From assembly GCA_947441615.1 (NCBI GenBank), contig CANEUH010000011.1, positions 46,317 to 110,316 on the forward strand: a DNA stretch of 64,000 nt, given 5' to 3'. Position 1 is the stretch's first letter. Every line of letters begins with the position of its first letter. Below the pieces are notes generated by a model. That model was not told the DNA's origin. It was given only the letters and a program-made list of their open reading frames with translations, and searched no databases. This document shows positions 26,678-35,723 of this stretch, piece by piece. The DNA is from Bacteriovoracaceae bacterium (GTDB lineage: Bacteria; Bdellovibrionota; Bacteriovoracia; Bacteriovoracales; Bacteriovoracaceae). The position numbers were made by a program, and so were the translations under genes.

Positions 26678-27802
26678 CTACTTTAAGAGGTAGGCAACAA
26701 AAAGACCTACGAAATTTCCAACAGCAATCCCAACAAGACCACTCGTTATACCACTAACTAAAATCGCCCGATTTTTTAATACATCACTCATTGGGGCCAC
26801 AAAAGCTGGTCCAAAAATACCGGCCATACTGGTTATTATGGCAGTATCTCTATCAATTTTAAGAAAAAAGCAACAAAGAAAATGCAAAACAATGCTGCCA
26901 AACATGACTGAGCTACAAAAGAGAAAATACCACATTTTACCGGTAAAGAGTTCACTCACGTTTGCAAGGGATCCAACCGCCACACAGAAAACTAATAAAA
27001 AATAATGACCACATTCTTGAGATCCCTCAAAGTGCCTGATTTTTTGAATAAAGGACAGTCCCAGTGCCATGACAGTAAGGGATAAAACAATAAGTCCCAC
27101 GGACTCCTCACCAAAAAACATTTTTGATAAGAACAATGAAATACCAATACCTAGTCCACAAAAAATAATAAGAACCAAAGAATTTCGAATTTTTTTAAGT
27201 GTGGATAAATTTCTCCAATGCAGAATATCCATTTCATTATCTTGAGCTAACTCATGATTAAAAGGAGTTAAAAATTTAGATAAAATTTTAACACCCACGG
27301 AAAGAATAAAAAGAAGATAGGCCCCACCCAGAGCTAAATCAACTGCATTGAGAGTTATAAACGCTTCTTCGCGAATTCCTAACATTTTTCCAATCGCTGT
27401 TAAATTTGCTGTTCCACCAACATAGACACCAACGAGCATCCCGGCCATTTTCCAGACTTCAGGGTCATAGCCCTTAAAGGCAATTCCACATAAATAGCTG
27501 ACTAACATGACACAAATAATAAGAAGTACAAATGAGAGAATGGTTGATTTTGCCAATTTAAACCAAGCTGGAAAATCCGTAGCGAGTAAAAGCATAGGTA
27601 AAGCAAGCATAACACTCGCTTCTGAAAAAGTTCGGGCCAAAGAAGGATCCCATTTTAGCGACGGAATATTTCCAAGGATAACCCCTACAACATAACAGCA
27701 GACTACGGGACTCAGCCATTCAATCAGCTTGAATCTTTTTTCATAAGCATTGATGAATGCAGGCAAGGCCAAAAGAAGCATAGAAAAAAGGATTAAATTC
27801 AT
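26678..27802 (-). CDS. DUF819-family membrane protein
   Basis: A 374-residue protein with about ten to eleven hydrophobic helices. It has DUF819 (YjcL-like) features: the N-terminal YVVGVILGNIPSL segment, VGGTANLTAIGKMLG in the middle, and FGPAFVAPMSDVLKNRAILVSGI-type C-terminal helices. The family is thought to be a transporter but its substrate is not established to my knowledge. It is probably co-transcribed with the SSS symporter gene 16 bp downstream, so both may serve one uptake or export function. Confidence 0.85.
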   Translation of the reverse strand: MNLILFSMLLLALPAFINAYEKRFKLIEWLSPVVCCYVVGVILGNIPSLKWDPSLARTFSEASVMLALPMLLLATDFPAWFKLAKSTILSFVLLIICVMLVSYLCGIAFKGYDPEVWKMAGMLVGVYVGGTANLTAIGKMLGIREEAFITLNAVDLALGGAYLLFILSVGVKILSKFLTPFNHELAQDNEMDILHWRNLSTLKKIRNSLVLIIFCGLGIGISLFLSKMFFGEESVGLIVLSLTVMALGLSFIQKIRHFEGSQECGHYFLLVFCVAVGSLANVSELFTGKMWYFLFCSSVMFGSIVLHFLCCFFLKIDRDTAIITSMAGIFGPAFVAPMSDVLKNRAILVSGITSGLVGIAVGNFVGLFVAYLLK

Positions 27803-27881
27803 CCTCCAATGAAATCAGTTAAGAGCACTTTCTGTAAAGTTTTTTCCCTCTAGAGAACGACAAAAAATCATTTATAATAAA

Positions 27882-28778
27882 ATGATGAAAAAACTTATAT
27901 TTACGTTACTTTTTCTTTCCACTCAGGCGTTTTCTGCTACTCCGTCAGAGCTTGGTCTTTACTTTATTCCCTCCCCTCACGGAATCGACTGGTCGACACC
28001 TTCTTCTCTTGCCATCACTGCGGCTAAAAATAAATTTAGTTTTAAATCTCACTTCATGGGGCATGTTTGGGTCGAGATAAAATGTGGTGATAAACATGAA
28101 CTCACAGGAATGGTTGCTGCAAGACCAGATTATTTAAATCAGATACTCATTCAGCAAAGAGGACTTGGAGTTTTTTATCATAGTTTTGAAGGTCGACTGG
28201 AAACGAAGTCTGATATCGAAGCTGAAAGAAAAGAGCTCTACCAAGAAGGTAGAATAAATTTTGTAAAATTTAATTTAAGTCAATCTCAATGCAATAGGGT
28301 TTATCAATACGCAACAGAGTACCGAAAACTAAACATTGGAAGATATTATGGTCTTGCCAATAGACCGCGCTGGGGCGAAGGTTCCGGATGCTCTGCCTTT
28401 GGAGCAAGTTTTGTCGATGTTCTGAATATTCTTGATCATGACATGAAACTCTCTTGGTCTCAATCTGTGAAAATACCACTTGAATTGGCCGGTCCGCCAG
28501 TCAGAGAAGAAAGTGTAAGTCTGTTTAAAATTTTAACCCACTCTAAATCTTGGGCAAAAGATAATGAGCCCCATAAGCTACTTACTTTTTGGGACCCAGA
28601 CCTCATGTACAAATGGGTGAATAAGAAAATTTCACAAAAACAAACTGGCTACTCAATTGAAAAGATCGCCAACGCTCAGGGAGTCGTTTTTGATAAGGCC
28701 TATTTTCCAACTCCTGAGGGGCCCATTTGGCAGCAACAACTTGACCCCAAAAACCCCAAACAAACTTCCAAAGAGTAA
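27882..28778 (+). CDS. secreted protein with permuted NlpC/P60-like His/Cys arrangement
   Basis: No named family is certain. An N-terminal signal ends at about residue 18 (AFSA). The mature protein has GHVWVEIK near residue 61-68 and GSGCSAFGASF near residue 167-177. A His on a strand before a Cys at a helix start is the order seen in permuted papain-like NlpC/P60 proteins (YiiX/LRAT type). If so, it would be a periplasmic peptidase, amidase or acyl-transfer enzyme. This is a motif-level inference. It ends exactly where a long inverted repeat begins. Confidence 0.6.
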   Translation: MMKKLIFTLLFLSTQAFSATPSELGLYFIPSPHGIDWSTPSSLAITAAKNKFSFKSHFMGHVWVEIKCGDKHELTGMVAARPDYLNQILIQQRGLGVFYHSFEGRLETKSDIEAERKELYQEGRINFVKFNLSQSQCNRVYQYATEYRKLNIGRYYGLANRPRWGEGSGCSAFGASFVDVLNILDHDMKLSWSQSVKIPLELAGPPVREESVSLFKILTHSKSWAKDNEPHKLLTFWDPDLMYKWVNKKISQKQTGYSIEKIANAQGVVFDKAYFPTPEGPIWQQQLDPKNPKQTSKE

Positions 28779-29035
28779 TTGACTTTAACTGACCCAATTG
28801 AATGGTGTTGAAAAATCGTTTCATTTGTGAACTTAAAAATTCACCCGTCTCATCCTGGCGCAAGATTTAGTAAACACTACTGAGCTAGTGCCAGGATGAA
28901 TCAAGTAAATATAGTAGAAAGGTTTTTTGTGTCCTCGTTCAGGGCAGTTTCTCAAAATAAGTTTTAAATCTCGGACATTACTGGTGAATTTTAAGTTTCA
29001 ACACCATTGATATGGGTCAGTTCGAATTGACTCTT
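28771..29035. repeat. long imperfect inverted repeat with nested hairpin between convergent genes
   Basis: The left arm is about 28771-28847 and the right arm about 28980-29035. They share AAGAGT at the ends, then AACTGACCCA, AATGGTGTTGAA, ACTTAAAA and TTCACC blocks in reversed-complement order. The left arm carries an extra block of about 16 bases. Inside, CATCCTGGC (28851-28859) and GCCAGGATG (28890-28898) form a second hairpin. The stop codons of both flanking genes lie within the outermost bases. It may be a MITE-like insertion, a bidirectional terminator or a structured RNA. Confidence 0.65.
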
Positions 29036-30743
29036 AATCAATGCCCTTTGCGAAGCCTTCACCTCTTGGGTCAGAGACACCCTCCCAGCCATTCTTTGTT
29101 TTTTTAATGGCCTGGACTGAACAGCCAAGTTTTTCGTGAATAATTTTATGGCCCCTATCTTGGAGCTCTTTTTCAACCACTGGATCAAGATAAGGAGATT
29201 CCACTTTTAAAACGTCAGGTTGCCACTGATGATGAATTCTAGTTGCAGCAACTGATTCATAAAGAGGCATTCCAAATTCAACACTGTTTAAAATAGTCTG
29301 AGCAACACAAGTGATAATTCTCGTTCCAGACGGGGAACCGAGTGCCATAAATGGTGAATCGTCCTTGGTGATAATAGTAGGAGACATGGAAGAGAGGGGT
29401 CGTTTTCTTGGTTCAATTAAATTGAACTCACCACCGACGGCACCAAATAGATTTTGCGCCCCAACTTTTTGAGCAAAATCATCCATCTCATTATTAAGAA
29501 TAATTCCAGTTCCTTCGGCGATCACACCAGAACCAAACCAGCCATTAATCGTCTGAGTCGAGGCCACAAGATTCCCCTCCTCATCCCCAATCGTAAAATG
29601 TGTGGTGTCTGTTGATTCATAGGGGAGTTCAATCTTTTTTAAAGATCCATCCTTCAGAGCTTTTGGGGTATTTATGGAGTTAGAAAGTTTTGAAAGATAT
29701 TCCTCATGAACTAATGAACTCGTAGGGATTTTATTAAAATCTGGATCTCCTAAGTAATTTGCTCGATCTAAAAAAGCTCTCTGCATGGCATTTGCCATTA
29801 GATGAATGGACTCTGCTGTCTGGGGTCCTTTTTCTTTAAGATTGTGAGGGCCCAGCATCTTAAGAATTTGAATCACGTGAATACCGCCAGAACTCGGAGG
29901 AGGCATTGAATAAATTTTTAACCCTTTATAAATACCAGTGACAGGAATACGTTCGACCATTTTATAGGTTTTTAAATCCCGGTGACTCAAGAGTCCTCTT
30001 TTTTTGGAGATCGTTTTAATTATTGCAGAGGCCACTTTCCCTTCATAAAAACCATCAGCACCTTTTTCAGCTATGATCTCTAGAGTTTTAGCGAGATTTT
30101 CTTGAATAATCAATGAACCAAGAGATGGGATCGATCCATCTAGAAGGTAAAAGGTTTTTTTCGCCTCTGGATCTAATAGAAGAAGATCTTTTCTATCTAA
30201 AAGGGCCACTTGAAGTTGCTTATAAAGAGGAAAACCATGACGAGCTAATCTGATGGCCGGCAATATTGTTTCCGCCCAAGAAAGTTTTCCAAATCTTTTA
30301 TGAATGTCAAAAAGACCTCTTACGAGACCAGGATTTGCTACGGCCAGCGCCCCTTCCTGTGAAAGTAAGGGTTGCGTTTCTCCTTTTTTAGTTAAATACA
30401 TATTTTTTACAGCTGCGATTGGAGCAACTTCACGAAAATCGAAAGCATAAACCTTATTTTCTTTTTTAGAAAAATAAAGAAGAAAACCACCACCTCCAAT
30501 TCCAGTCGAATGGGGCCTCTCAACCGAAATAGCAAATGAAGCCGCTACAAAGGCATCAATAATATTTCCACCATTTTTAAAAGTCTCTAATGCAGCTTCT
30601 GTCGTTCCTCTACCCTGTGTAGTGACCATCGTCTTTGATGCAAAAGATTCATGATCATTTCTGCTATCATTTAAAGAGGGGGTGACAATTCTTACACGAT
30701 GGGAACAACCGACAAAGAAAATCAACAATAAAACTCTTAACAT
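29034..30743 (-). CDS. ggt: gamma-glutamyltransferase, probably a lipoprotein
   Basis: An N-terminal nucleophile hydrolase precursor of 569 residues that cleaves glutathione and other gamma-glutamyl compounds in the periplasm. It self-cleaves before the catalytic Thr, seen here as the second Thr in STDTTHFT. Other family marks are the N-terminal STGIGGGGFLLY, the PPPSSGG loop, the NNEMDDFA segment and GSPSGTRI. The N-terminus LLLIFFVGCS has a lipobox-like Cys, suggesting membrane attachment. A GGAG site precedes the ATG. The gene stands alone and converges on the 27882 gene across the inverted repeat. Confidence 0.94.
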   Translation of the reverse strand: MLRVLLLIFFVGCSHRVRIVTPSLNDSRNDHESFASKTMVTTQGRGTTEAALETFKNGGNIIDAFVAASFAISVERPHSTGIGGGGFLLYFSKKENKVYAFDFREVAPIAAVKNMYLTKKGETQPLLSQEGALAVANPGLVRGLFDIHKRFGKLSWAETILPAIRLARHGFPLYKQLQVALLDRKDLLLLDPEAKKTFYLLDGSIPSLGSLIIQENLAKTLEIIAEKGADGFYEGKVASAIIKTISKKRGLLSHRDLKTYKMVERIPVTGIYKGLKIYSMPPPSSGGIHVIQILKMLGPHNLKEKGPQTAESIHLMANAMQRAFLDRANYLGDPDFNKIPTSSLVHEEYLSKLSNSINTPKALKDGSLKKIELPYESTDTTHFTIGDEEGNLVASTQTINGWFGSGVIAEGTGIILNNEMDDFAQKVGAQNLFGAVGGEFNLIEPRKRPLSSMSPTIITKDDSPFMALGSPSGTRIITCVAQTILNSVEFGMPLYESVAATRIHHQWQPDVLKVESPYLDPVVEKELQDRGHKIIHEKLGCSVQAIKKTKNGWEGVSDPRGEGFAKGID

Positions 30744-30793
30744 TTACGACTCCGGAGAATTAAAAGATACTTGAAGAGTCTAGGAGATTGGAA

Positions 30794-31141
30794 ATGGAAC
30801 TTAAAGATAAAAAATGTGTCCCGTGTACAAGCTATATTCCCCCTATTAGTCAGATAGAAAAAAATCAATTCATTAATGACTTAAAAAATGAATGGCTCCT
30901 GACTCATGAAGGTTCAAGGATTGAAAGAACTTTTAAATTTAAAAATTTTAAAAAAGCACTTGAATTCACAAATCAGGTTGGAGAAATTGCCGAAAGAGAA
31001 AAGCACCATCCAGAAATTCACCTCAGCTGGGGCCAGTGCCGAATAGAAATATGGACCCATACAAATAATAACTTATTAGAAAATGACTTTATTCTAGCCG
31101 CAAAAATTTCAGAAATATTTTTTAATCATCAGAAGTCGTAA
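30794..31141 (+). CDS. phhB: pterin-4a-carbinolamine dehydratase
   Basis: A protein of 115 residues. The family motif EKHHPEIH (about residues 75-82) holds the catalytic histidines, and an aromatic-W-TH segment (IWTHTNN) follows. It dehydrates 4a-hydroxytetrahydropterin, regenerating pterin cofactor for aromatic amino acid hydroxylases. No hydroxylase gene is near it. The ATG at 30794 with TAGGAG seven bases upstream is preferred over an in-frame TTG at 30788 that lies almost on the ribosome-binding site. An N-terminal CxxC (CVPC) is unusual. The 3' end overlaps the convergent gene by 20 bases. Confidence 0.9.
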   Translation: MELKDKKCVPCTSYIPPISQIEKNQFINDLKNEWLLTHEGSRIERTFKFKNFKKALEFTNQVGEIAEREKHHPEIHLSWGQCRIEIWTHTNNNLLENDFILAAKISEIFFNHQKS

Positions 31142-31616
31142 TTTTTAACTCTTTTAAAAAACGTTTTTGTTTCAATGATTTTCCAGACAGATAAGACTGG
31201 GTGGGGTCAATATAGAATTGCTTCAAGGCCGCCCGGCCAATGAGCATCCTGTATTTCATCGATGCTCTATTAGTGAGAGTCAGTTCGATTTTTTTCTTTT
31301 TTCCAGCAATGACCATCGTTGTACGGATGACAAAACGCTCTTCTTTATGACCTCCAGAATCAGTCACAGACCTTCTATCAACCAGAGGGGCCCTGCATTC
31401 GACGACGACAGAAGTGTCGTTTTGAATGGGATGAATTTTGAAGGTTACAAAGGGTCGAGTCTCACTTTCGTAAACTTGAATATCAAAGGCATGCAAACTT
31501 GAAGTTTTTGCTCCAGTATCTACTTTGCCCTTGATCGCTACGATTCCAAGCTCAGAAAGAGAAACCCATTCTCTCCAGCCGATAATTTTTGAATCACTAT
31601 TTACTTCTTTATCCAT
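31122..31616 (-). CDS. RimK-associated Zn-protease-like / retropepsin-fold protein (COG4067)
   Basis: A 164-residue member of the 'putative ATP-dependent zinc protease' family. The diagnostic block is IKGKVDTGAKTSSLHA near residue 27-42, with a DTGA motif like an aspartic protease active-site loop. The family's usual partner gene rimK is absent here. The real activity is not established; the zinc-protease name is historical. It overlaps phhB tail to tail by 20 bases and diverges from the lytic transglycosylase gene. Confidence 0.85.
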   Translation of the reverse strand: MDKEVNSDSKIIGWREWVSLSELGIVAIKGKVDTGAKTSSLHAFDIQVYESETRPFVTFKIHPIQNDTSVVVECRAPLVDRRSVTDSGGHKEERFVIRTTMVIAGKKKKIELTLTNRASMKYRMLIGRAALKQFYIDPTQSYLSGKSLKQKRFLKELKITTSDD

Positions 31617-31733
31617 AGAATGAATTATAACAAAATATGATTTTTCTTGTTAAGAATTGTTGCAATGCCTGCCTCTAATGATACAATAAGTTAGTATGAC
31701 AAGAAGTCTAAAATCTTTAAAAGGTTCATTTTC

Positions 31734-33425
31734 ATGAAGAAACGCGCAATCATTTCGTCGGTTATTCTTTCTGTAACTCTTTTATCTAGCTGCACCACTG
31801 CAAATTCTAAGATACAACAAAAACCAACAACAGATCTCACAAGCATCCTTCATAAGAAAGAAAACAAAAATAACCCTGTTTCAATTTATGATATTGGTAA
31901 CGAATATACTCATGAGATGGCGGAAGCCGATGCTGATGACCAAAAAATTAAACAGGAAGTTGGAGTCACGGAAATTGATAAAGAACTTCCTGGAACAATA
32001 GATGATAAGGTCCCTTACGCAAGAAACTTTCTGGCCCAAAAGAATACGAAAAGAATGGAATTCTGGGTCGACTATTTTACTAAGAAAAACCATGCCCGCT
32101 TTCAAAGGTTTATCAATAACGGGGAAGAATATAGAAAGATCATTGAAGATGTATTTGCATCTCATGGTCTTCCAAAAGAACTTTATTTCGTTGGTTTGAT
32201 TGAATCAGGTTACTACTTAGGAGCGAAGTCCCATGCTTCTGCCGTTGGTCCTTGGCAATTCATCCGAGGAACAGGTAAGCGATACGGATTAAAGATCACT
32301 CCCGAAATTGATGAACGACAGGATCTTTTTAAAGCATCAAAAGCTGCTGCAATGTATTTTAAAGATCTTCATAATGTCTTTTCTAGCTGGGAGCTCGCCC
32401 TTTCGGCCTATAATGCCGGCGAATACGGAATTATCAGAAGAATCATGAAGCATGGGACACGTGATTTTTATGAATTATCACGAAATAAACAACTTCCCTC
32501 AGAAACGATTAATTATGTGCCTAAAGTTCTTGCGGCGATGCACGTAGTGAATAATGCTGAAAAATATGGTTTTGTCATACCAAGAAAAAAACATAAACTT
32601 TTTGATCTTACTCGACTTGCACCCGTAAAAAAGAACATGCCTCTCTCGATCGTTGCAAAAAGATTAAATGTGAGTCCTTACACAATTAAAAAATTAAATC
32701 CAGAACTTAGAGGAAACTATACGCCAAGATACCTACCAGGAACTTATTACTTAAGAATTCCTCAGAGCGAGTATAGCTACAAGGTTCAAGATGTTGCTCC
32801 TGAAACGGAGATGGCAAAACTTGTGAAACCTGAATCAAGAAAAGAACAAAATCGAAGAACTGCTTTTATTGAAGAAACGATCTCTACAAAATCTTATGAA
32901 CCTAATCCTATTGAAACGAGATCTGAGATTCATAAAGTTAGACGTGGTGAAACTTTTTTCTCCATCGCTAGGAGATATGAACTCACTCCAAGACAACTTG
33001 CCAAACTAAATGGGTTCAAATCTTGGAAGACGAATGTTTTGGCCGGACAGAGGATAATAGTCTCTGGAGAAGTTAAGCATGAGCGAGTCCTATCAAAAAC
33101 GACTAGACCTTCTTTAAAAGTGACCAATCGCCCTATCGTTTACAAAATTAAGCGCGGGGATAATTTAACTGATATTGCTAAACTTTTTGATATTAAACTT
33201 TCTAAAATCAAAAAGGCTAACAACCTTAAGAAAGGAAGTGTCATTATTGGACAAAAAATAATTTTGCCTGACACAAAGAAGGGAATTTACACAGTAAAAA
33301 AAGGTGACCGTCTTCTAAAAGTTGCCAGAGATCTAAAGCAACCTTTAGAAACAATTATTAAATTAAATTCTTTAAGACGAAGAGACATTTATCCTGGTCA
33401 AAAAATTATTGTGAATATGGATTAA
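31734..33425 (+). CDS. LysM-containing lytic transglycosylase (MltD-like lipoprotein)
   Basis: A 563-residue cell-wall enzyme. The signal peptide ends in LLSSC, a lipobox. The SLT (goose-lysozyme-like) domain spans about residues 125-270; its catalytic Glu is in GLIESGYY, followed by SAVGPWQFI and LSAYNAGEYG. At least three LysM repeats follow, beginning near residues 383 (HKVRRGETFFSIARRY), 462 (YKIKRGDNLTDIA) and 515 (YTVKKGDRLLKVA). A weaker one lies near 290. It cuts peptidoglycan glycan strands with 1,6-anhydro ends. A terminator follows at 33477-33511. Confidence 0.94.
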   Translation: MKKRAIISSVILSVTLLSSCTTANSKIQQKPTTDLTSILHKKENKNNPVSIYDIGNEYTHEMAEADADDQKIKQEVGVTEIDKELPGTIDDKVPYARNFLAQKNTKRMEFWVDYFTKKNHARFQRFINNGEEYRKIIEDVFASHGLPKELYFVGLIESGYYLGAKSHASAVGPWQFIRGTGKRYGLKITPEIDERQDLFKASKAAAMYFKDLHNVFSSWELALSAYNAGEYGIIRRIMKHGTRDFYELSRNKQLPSETINYVPKVLAAMHVVNNAEKYGFVIPRKKHKLFDLTRLAPVKKNMPLSIVAKRLNVSPYTIKKLNPELRGNYTPRYLPGTYYLRIPQSEYSYKVQDVAPETEMAKLVKPESRKEQNRRTAFIEETISTKSYEPNPIETRSEIHKVRRGETFFSIARRYELTPRQLAKLNGFKSWKTNVLAGQRIIVSGEVKHERVLSKTTRPSLKVTNRPIVYKIKRGDNLTDIAKLFDIKLSKIKKANNLKKGSVIIGQKIILPDTKKGIYTVKKGDRLLKVARDLKQPLETIIKLNSLRRRDIYPGQKIIVNMD

Positions 33426-34458
33426 ATCTTGGGCCATTAATTTGGAACGTTGCCTCCAATGGCAGATGATCCGACGAGGCCGAAGGTAACACTTCGGCCT
33501 TTATCATTTTTAGAGATGAATTGTACCAAATATAATCGAGTCTTCTGTCTGGTCTCCAAGCTGGGAAAGTGAAAAATCTAGCTTCGTCTTTGCCATAAAT
33601 CTCTTCAGGTATAACTTCAAAAAGATTTGATTTTTTCATGAGCTCATAACTTGGATCATTCTCATAATCATCGTCGTTGAAAAACTTTGATTTTTTTAAT
33701 GCGCTCGTAGGAACCATATTAAAATCACCAGCGATAAAATCAATTTGAGATTTTTTAACTTCTTCCAACAAAATCTCTATTTGCTCTTTACGATTAGCTT
33801 TGTCAAACGCCTCGAGATGAAGATTCATGAGATTAAATTTCTTCTCCCCAATTGTGACCGACACTTTCTGAAAATATCTATGAAGATAAAAAAGATTATA
33901 CCACCAGGGCTGGGACAAGGGTTTTGTAAGAAGAGTGACTTGATGGTCACTTAGGGGATATTTACTCAAAATAGCTCCACCAGAATTCATTTTCCCAAAA
34001 TTATTTCGAAGAGGAAAATATGGAAAAGGAATATAATTCGCCTCCCAAGAAATGGCCTCAGCAACAAAAGGATAACCGGCCTTCGTGGCAATAAACTTTG
34101 CCTGGTCAATATAGTGTGAACGAGATGAATCAAAATCTATTTCCTGAAGGAATACAATATCTGCATCCCACTGAATCATTTCTTTTGATACATGAACAAG
34201 GGCCTTTTCATAAAACTCAATACCTCTATGCTCATAACCACTTCCCTCAGAGCCCCTTCCGTACAAAAAACCAATATTAAAAGTAACAATCTTAATCACT
34301 GATGGTATTTCTTCAAAGTCAACCATCATTTCAGGTTCAATATTTATGATAGTGGATTGAACTGTGGCCTTGTTTAGGCTCCAGGGATAAGAAGACCATG
34401 AAAGGAAAATGAAAACGAAGAAAAGAAAAAATATGATTGTTCCGAGAATCATTTTCAT
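33406..34458 (-). CDS. membrane-anchored endonuclease/exonuclease/phosphatase-family protein
   Basis: Residues 3-24 form one membrane anchor. The rest is an EEP (DNase I-like) metal-dependent phosphoesterase domain. Motifs are VTFNIGFLYGRG, VFLQEIDF with the metal-binding Glu, FIAGDFNMVPTS, RLDYIWYN and the final SSDHLPLEA with the catalytic Asp-His. Whether it acts on nucleic acid, sphingomyelin-like lipid or another phosphodiester cannot be decided. The start overlaps the upstream dihydroorotase gene by four bases, making it the third gene of an operon. The DNA encoding the end of its catalytic domain holds a terminator for the opposite gene. Confidence 0.88.
   Translation of the reverse strand: MKMILGTIIFFLFFVFIFLSWSSYPWSLNKATVQSTIINIEPEMMVDFEEIPSVIKIVTFNIGFLYGRGSEGSGYEHRGIEFYEKALVHVSKEMIQWDADIVFLQEIDFDSSRSHYIDQAKFIATKAGYPFVAEAISWEANYIPFPYFPLRNNFGKMNSGGAILSKYPLSDHQVTLLTKPLSQPWWYNLFYLHRYFQKVSVTIGEKKFNLMNLHLEAFDKANRKEQIEILLEEVKKSQIDFIAGDFNMVPTSALKKSKFFNDDDYENDPSYELMKKSNLFEVIPEEIYGKDEARFFTFPAWRPDRRLDYIWYNSSLKMIKAEVLPSASSDHLPLEATFQINGPRFNPYSQ
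33477..33511 (+). terminator. rho-independent terminator of the lytic transglycosylase gene, inside the opposite gene
   Basis: AGGCCGAAG (33477-33485) pairs perfectly with CTTCGGCCT (33492-33500) across a six-base loop. TTATCATTTTT follows on the plus strand. It lies about 50 bp after the plus-strand stop and within the coding sequence of the convergent EEP gene. Confidence 0.75.
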
Positions 34459-35723
34459 ACCTTTTTTCCCCCAATAAAAAGTGCCTCTACCTGGCCAGGG
34501 AATTCAATCCCTAAAAAGGGAGAGCTAGAAGCTTTGGTTTTTAGCATTTCTTTTGTTATGAGTAGGGGACGATTTAAATTTAGAACGGTGAAATTCGCAC
34601 GATAATTTTTATCTAAATGACCAAGACCTTTTCCAAAATTTGAAAAAGGAGAATATATTCTCCCCCAAGAATGTAAAAATTTATTAAAAAAATCACCAGG
34701 GTTTTCAGAAGAAACCTTTGCAATTGTTTTTGGATCGACTCCTATTTGAATCAACCAAGTCACAAAGGCCCCGAACGTATCTAGCCCAGTTAATCCAGAA
34801 ATCCCCTTCTCTTTCTCATCTGGTGAATGGGGAGCGTGGTCTGTAGCTAAAAAATCAATTTCGCCATCTTTAAGTGCCTTAAGTAAGGCCAAACGATCTT
34901 CAGTAGACCTTATTGGAGGGTTCATTTGAAAACTAGTTAATTCCTCAGAGGGGATTGAAGTAACATCGAAATAAAGGTGTTGAGGAGTCACTTCAATCAT
35001 GACATTCACTCCACGAAGACGAGCTTCCCTAATTAATCTTAATCCCTCACTTGAACTAAAATGGCATAACTTCCCTTTCAATTCATATTTCTCAATCAGA
35101 GATAGTGCATCTTTTGTTGCTACAACCTCTGCTTTCACAGGCCTTTTCATTTGATGAGTTTCTAAATGCTTAGATTGATCAAGAATTTCAGGGTCTTCAC
35201 AGTGAAAGCTTACCACTTGGTTTTTATAAAATGAGAGTGTTTTATCCAGAGTTGAAAGGTCTTTAAAAAATAACTCTCCAACAGATGGCCCCATGTAGAC
35301 TTTGTAGGGAACCAAAAAACTAAGTGGTCGTGTTTCTGGCCCTATCCCAGCATAAAGCCAGATTTCACCATTTGTTTTCATTGCTAAGCGAAACTTATCT
35401 TCGTAACTTTTATCATCAACTGGCGGAATGGGGTTATTTGGCATATCTCCAGCGTGGGTTAATCCCCCATTATGCATGGCCAATCGAGCGGATGTGAAAT
35501 CTTCCTTATAAGTATTCTTCCCAGAAACATCTTCTCGAGCATGGATGTGAACATCCCCCATACCAGAAAAAAGAAGACAATCATCACTAAAATAGAAATC
35601 CACTTTATTTCGAGGGATTCCTAAATCACCAACATCTTCAATTAATTGAGTTAGTTCATTAAAAGCAATTTGCTGTCTTTTGACATAGGAGGATGTTACG
35701 CAGATAGCATCAATGATTTTCAA
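34455..35723 (-). CDS. pyrC: dihydroorotase / amidohydrolase
   Basis: A 422-residue amidohydrolase-fold enzyme. The first metal site is GDVHIHARE near residue 57-65. The strand-end His residues are in VSFHCED and LCHFSSSEG, and the catalytic Asp is in ATDHAPHS. NPPIRS and FGAFVTWLIQ blocks are typical of class I dihydroorotases. It would cyclise carbamoyl-aspartate in pyrimidine synthesis. Another cyclic amidohydrolase function remains possible because no other pyr gene is near. It overlaps both neighbours by four bases (ATGA), so the three genes are translationally coupled. Confidence 0.85.
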   Translation of the reverse strand: MKIIDAICVTSSYVKRQQIAFNELTQLIEDVGDLGIPRNKVDFYFSDDCLLFSGMGDVHIHAREDVSGKNTYKEDFTSARLAMHNGGLTHAGDMPNNPIPPVDDKSYEDKFRLAMKTNGEIWLYAGIGPETRPLSFLVPYKVYMGPSVGELFFKDLSTLDKTLSFYKNQVVSFHCEDPEILDQSKHLETHQMKRPVKAEVVATKDALSLIEKYELKGKLCHFSSSEGLRLIREARLRGVNVMIEVTPQHLYFDVTSIPSEELTSFQMNPPIRSTEDRLALLKALKDGEIDFLATDHAPHSPDEKEKGISGLTGLDTFGAFVTWLIQIGVDPKTIAKVSSENPGDFFNKFLHSWGRIYSPFSNFGKGLGHLDKNYRANFTVLNLNRPLLITKEMLKTKASSSPFLGIEFPGQVEALFIGGKKV

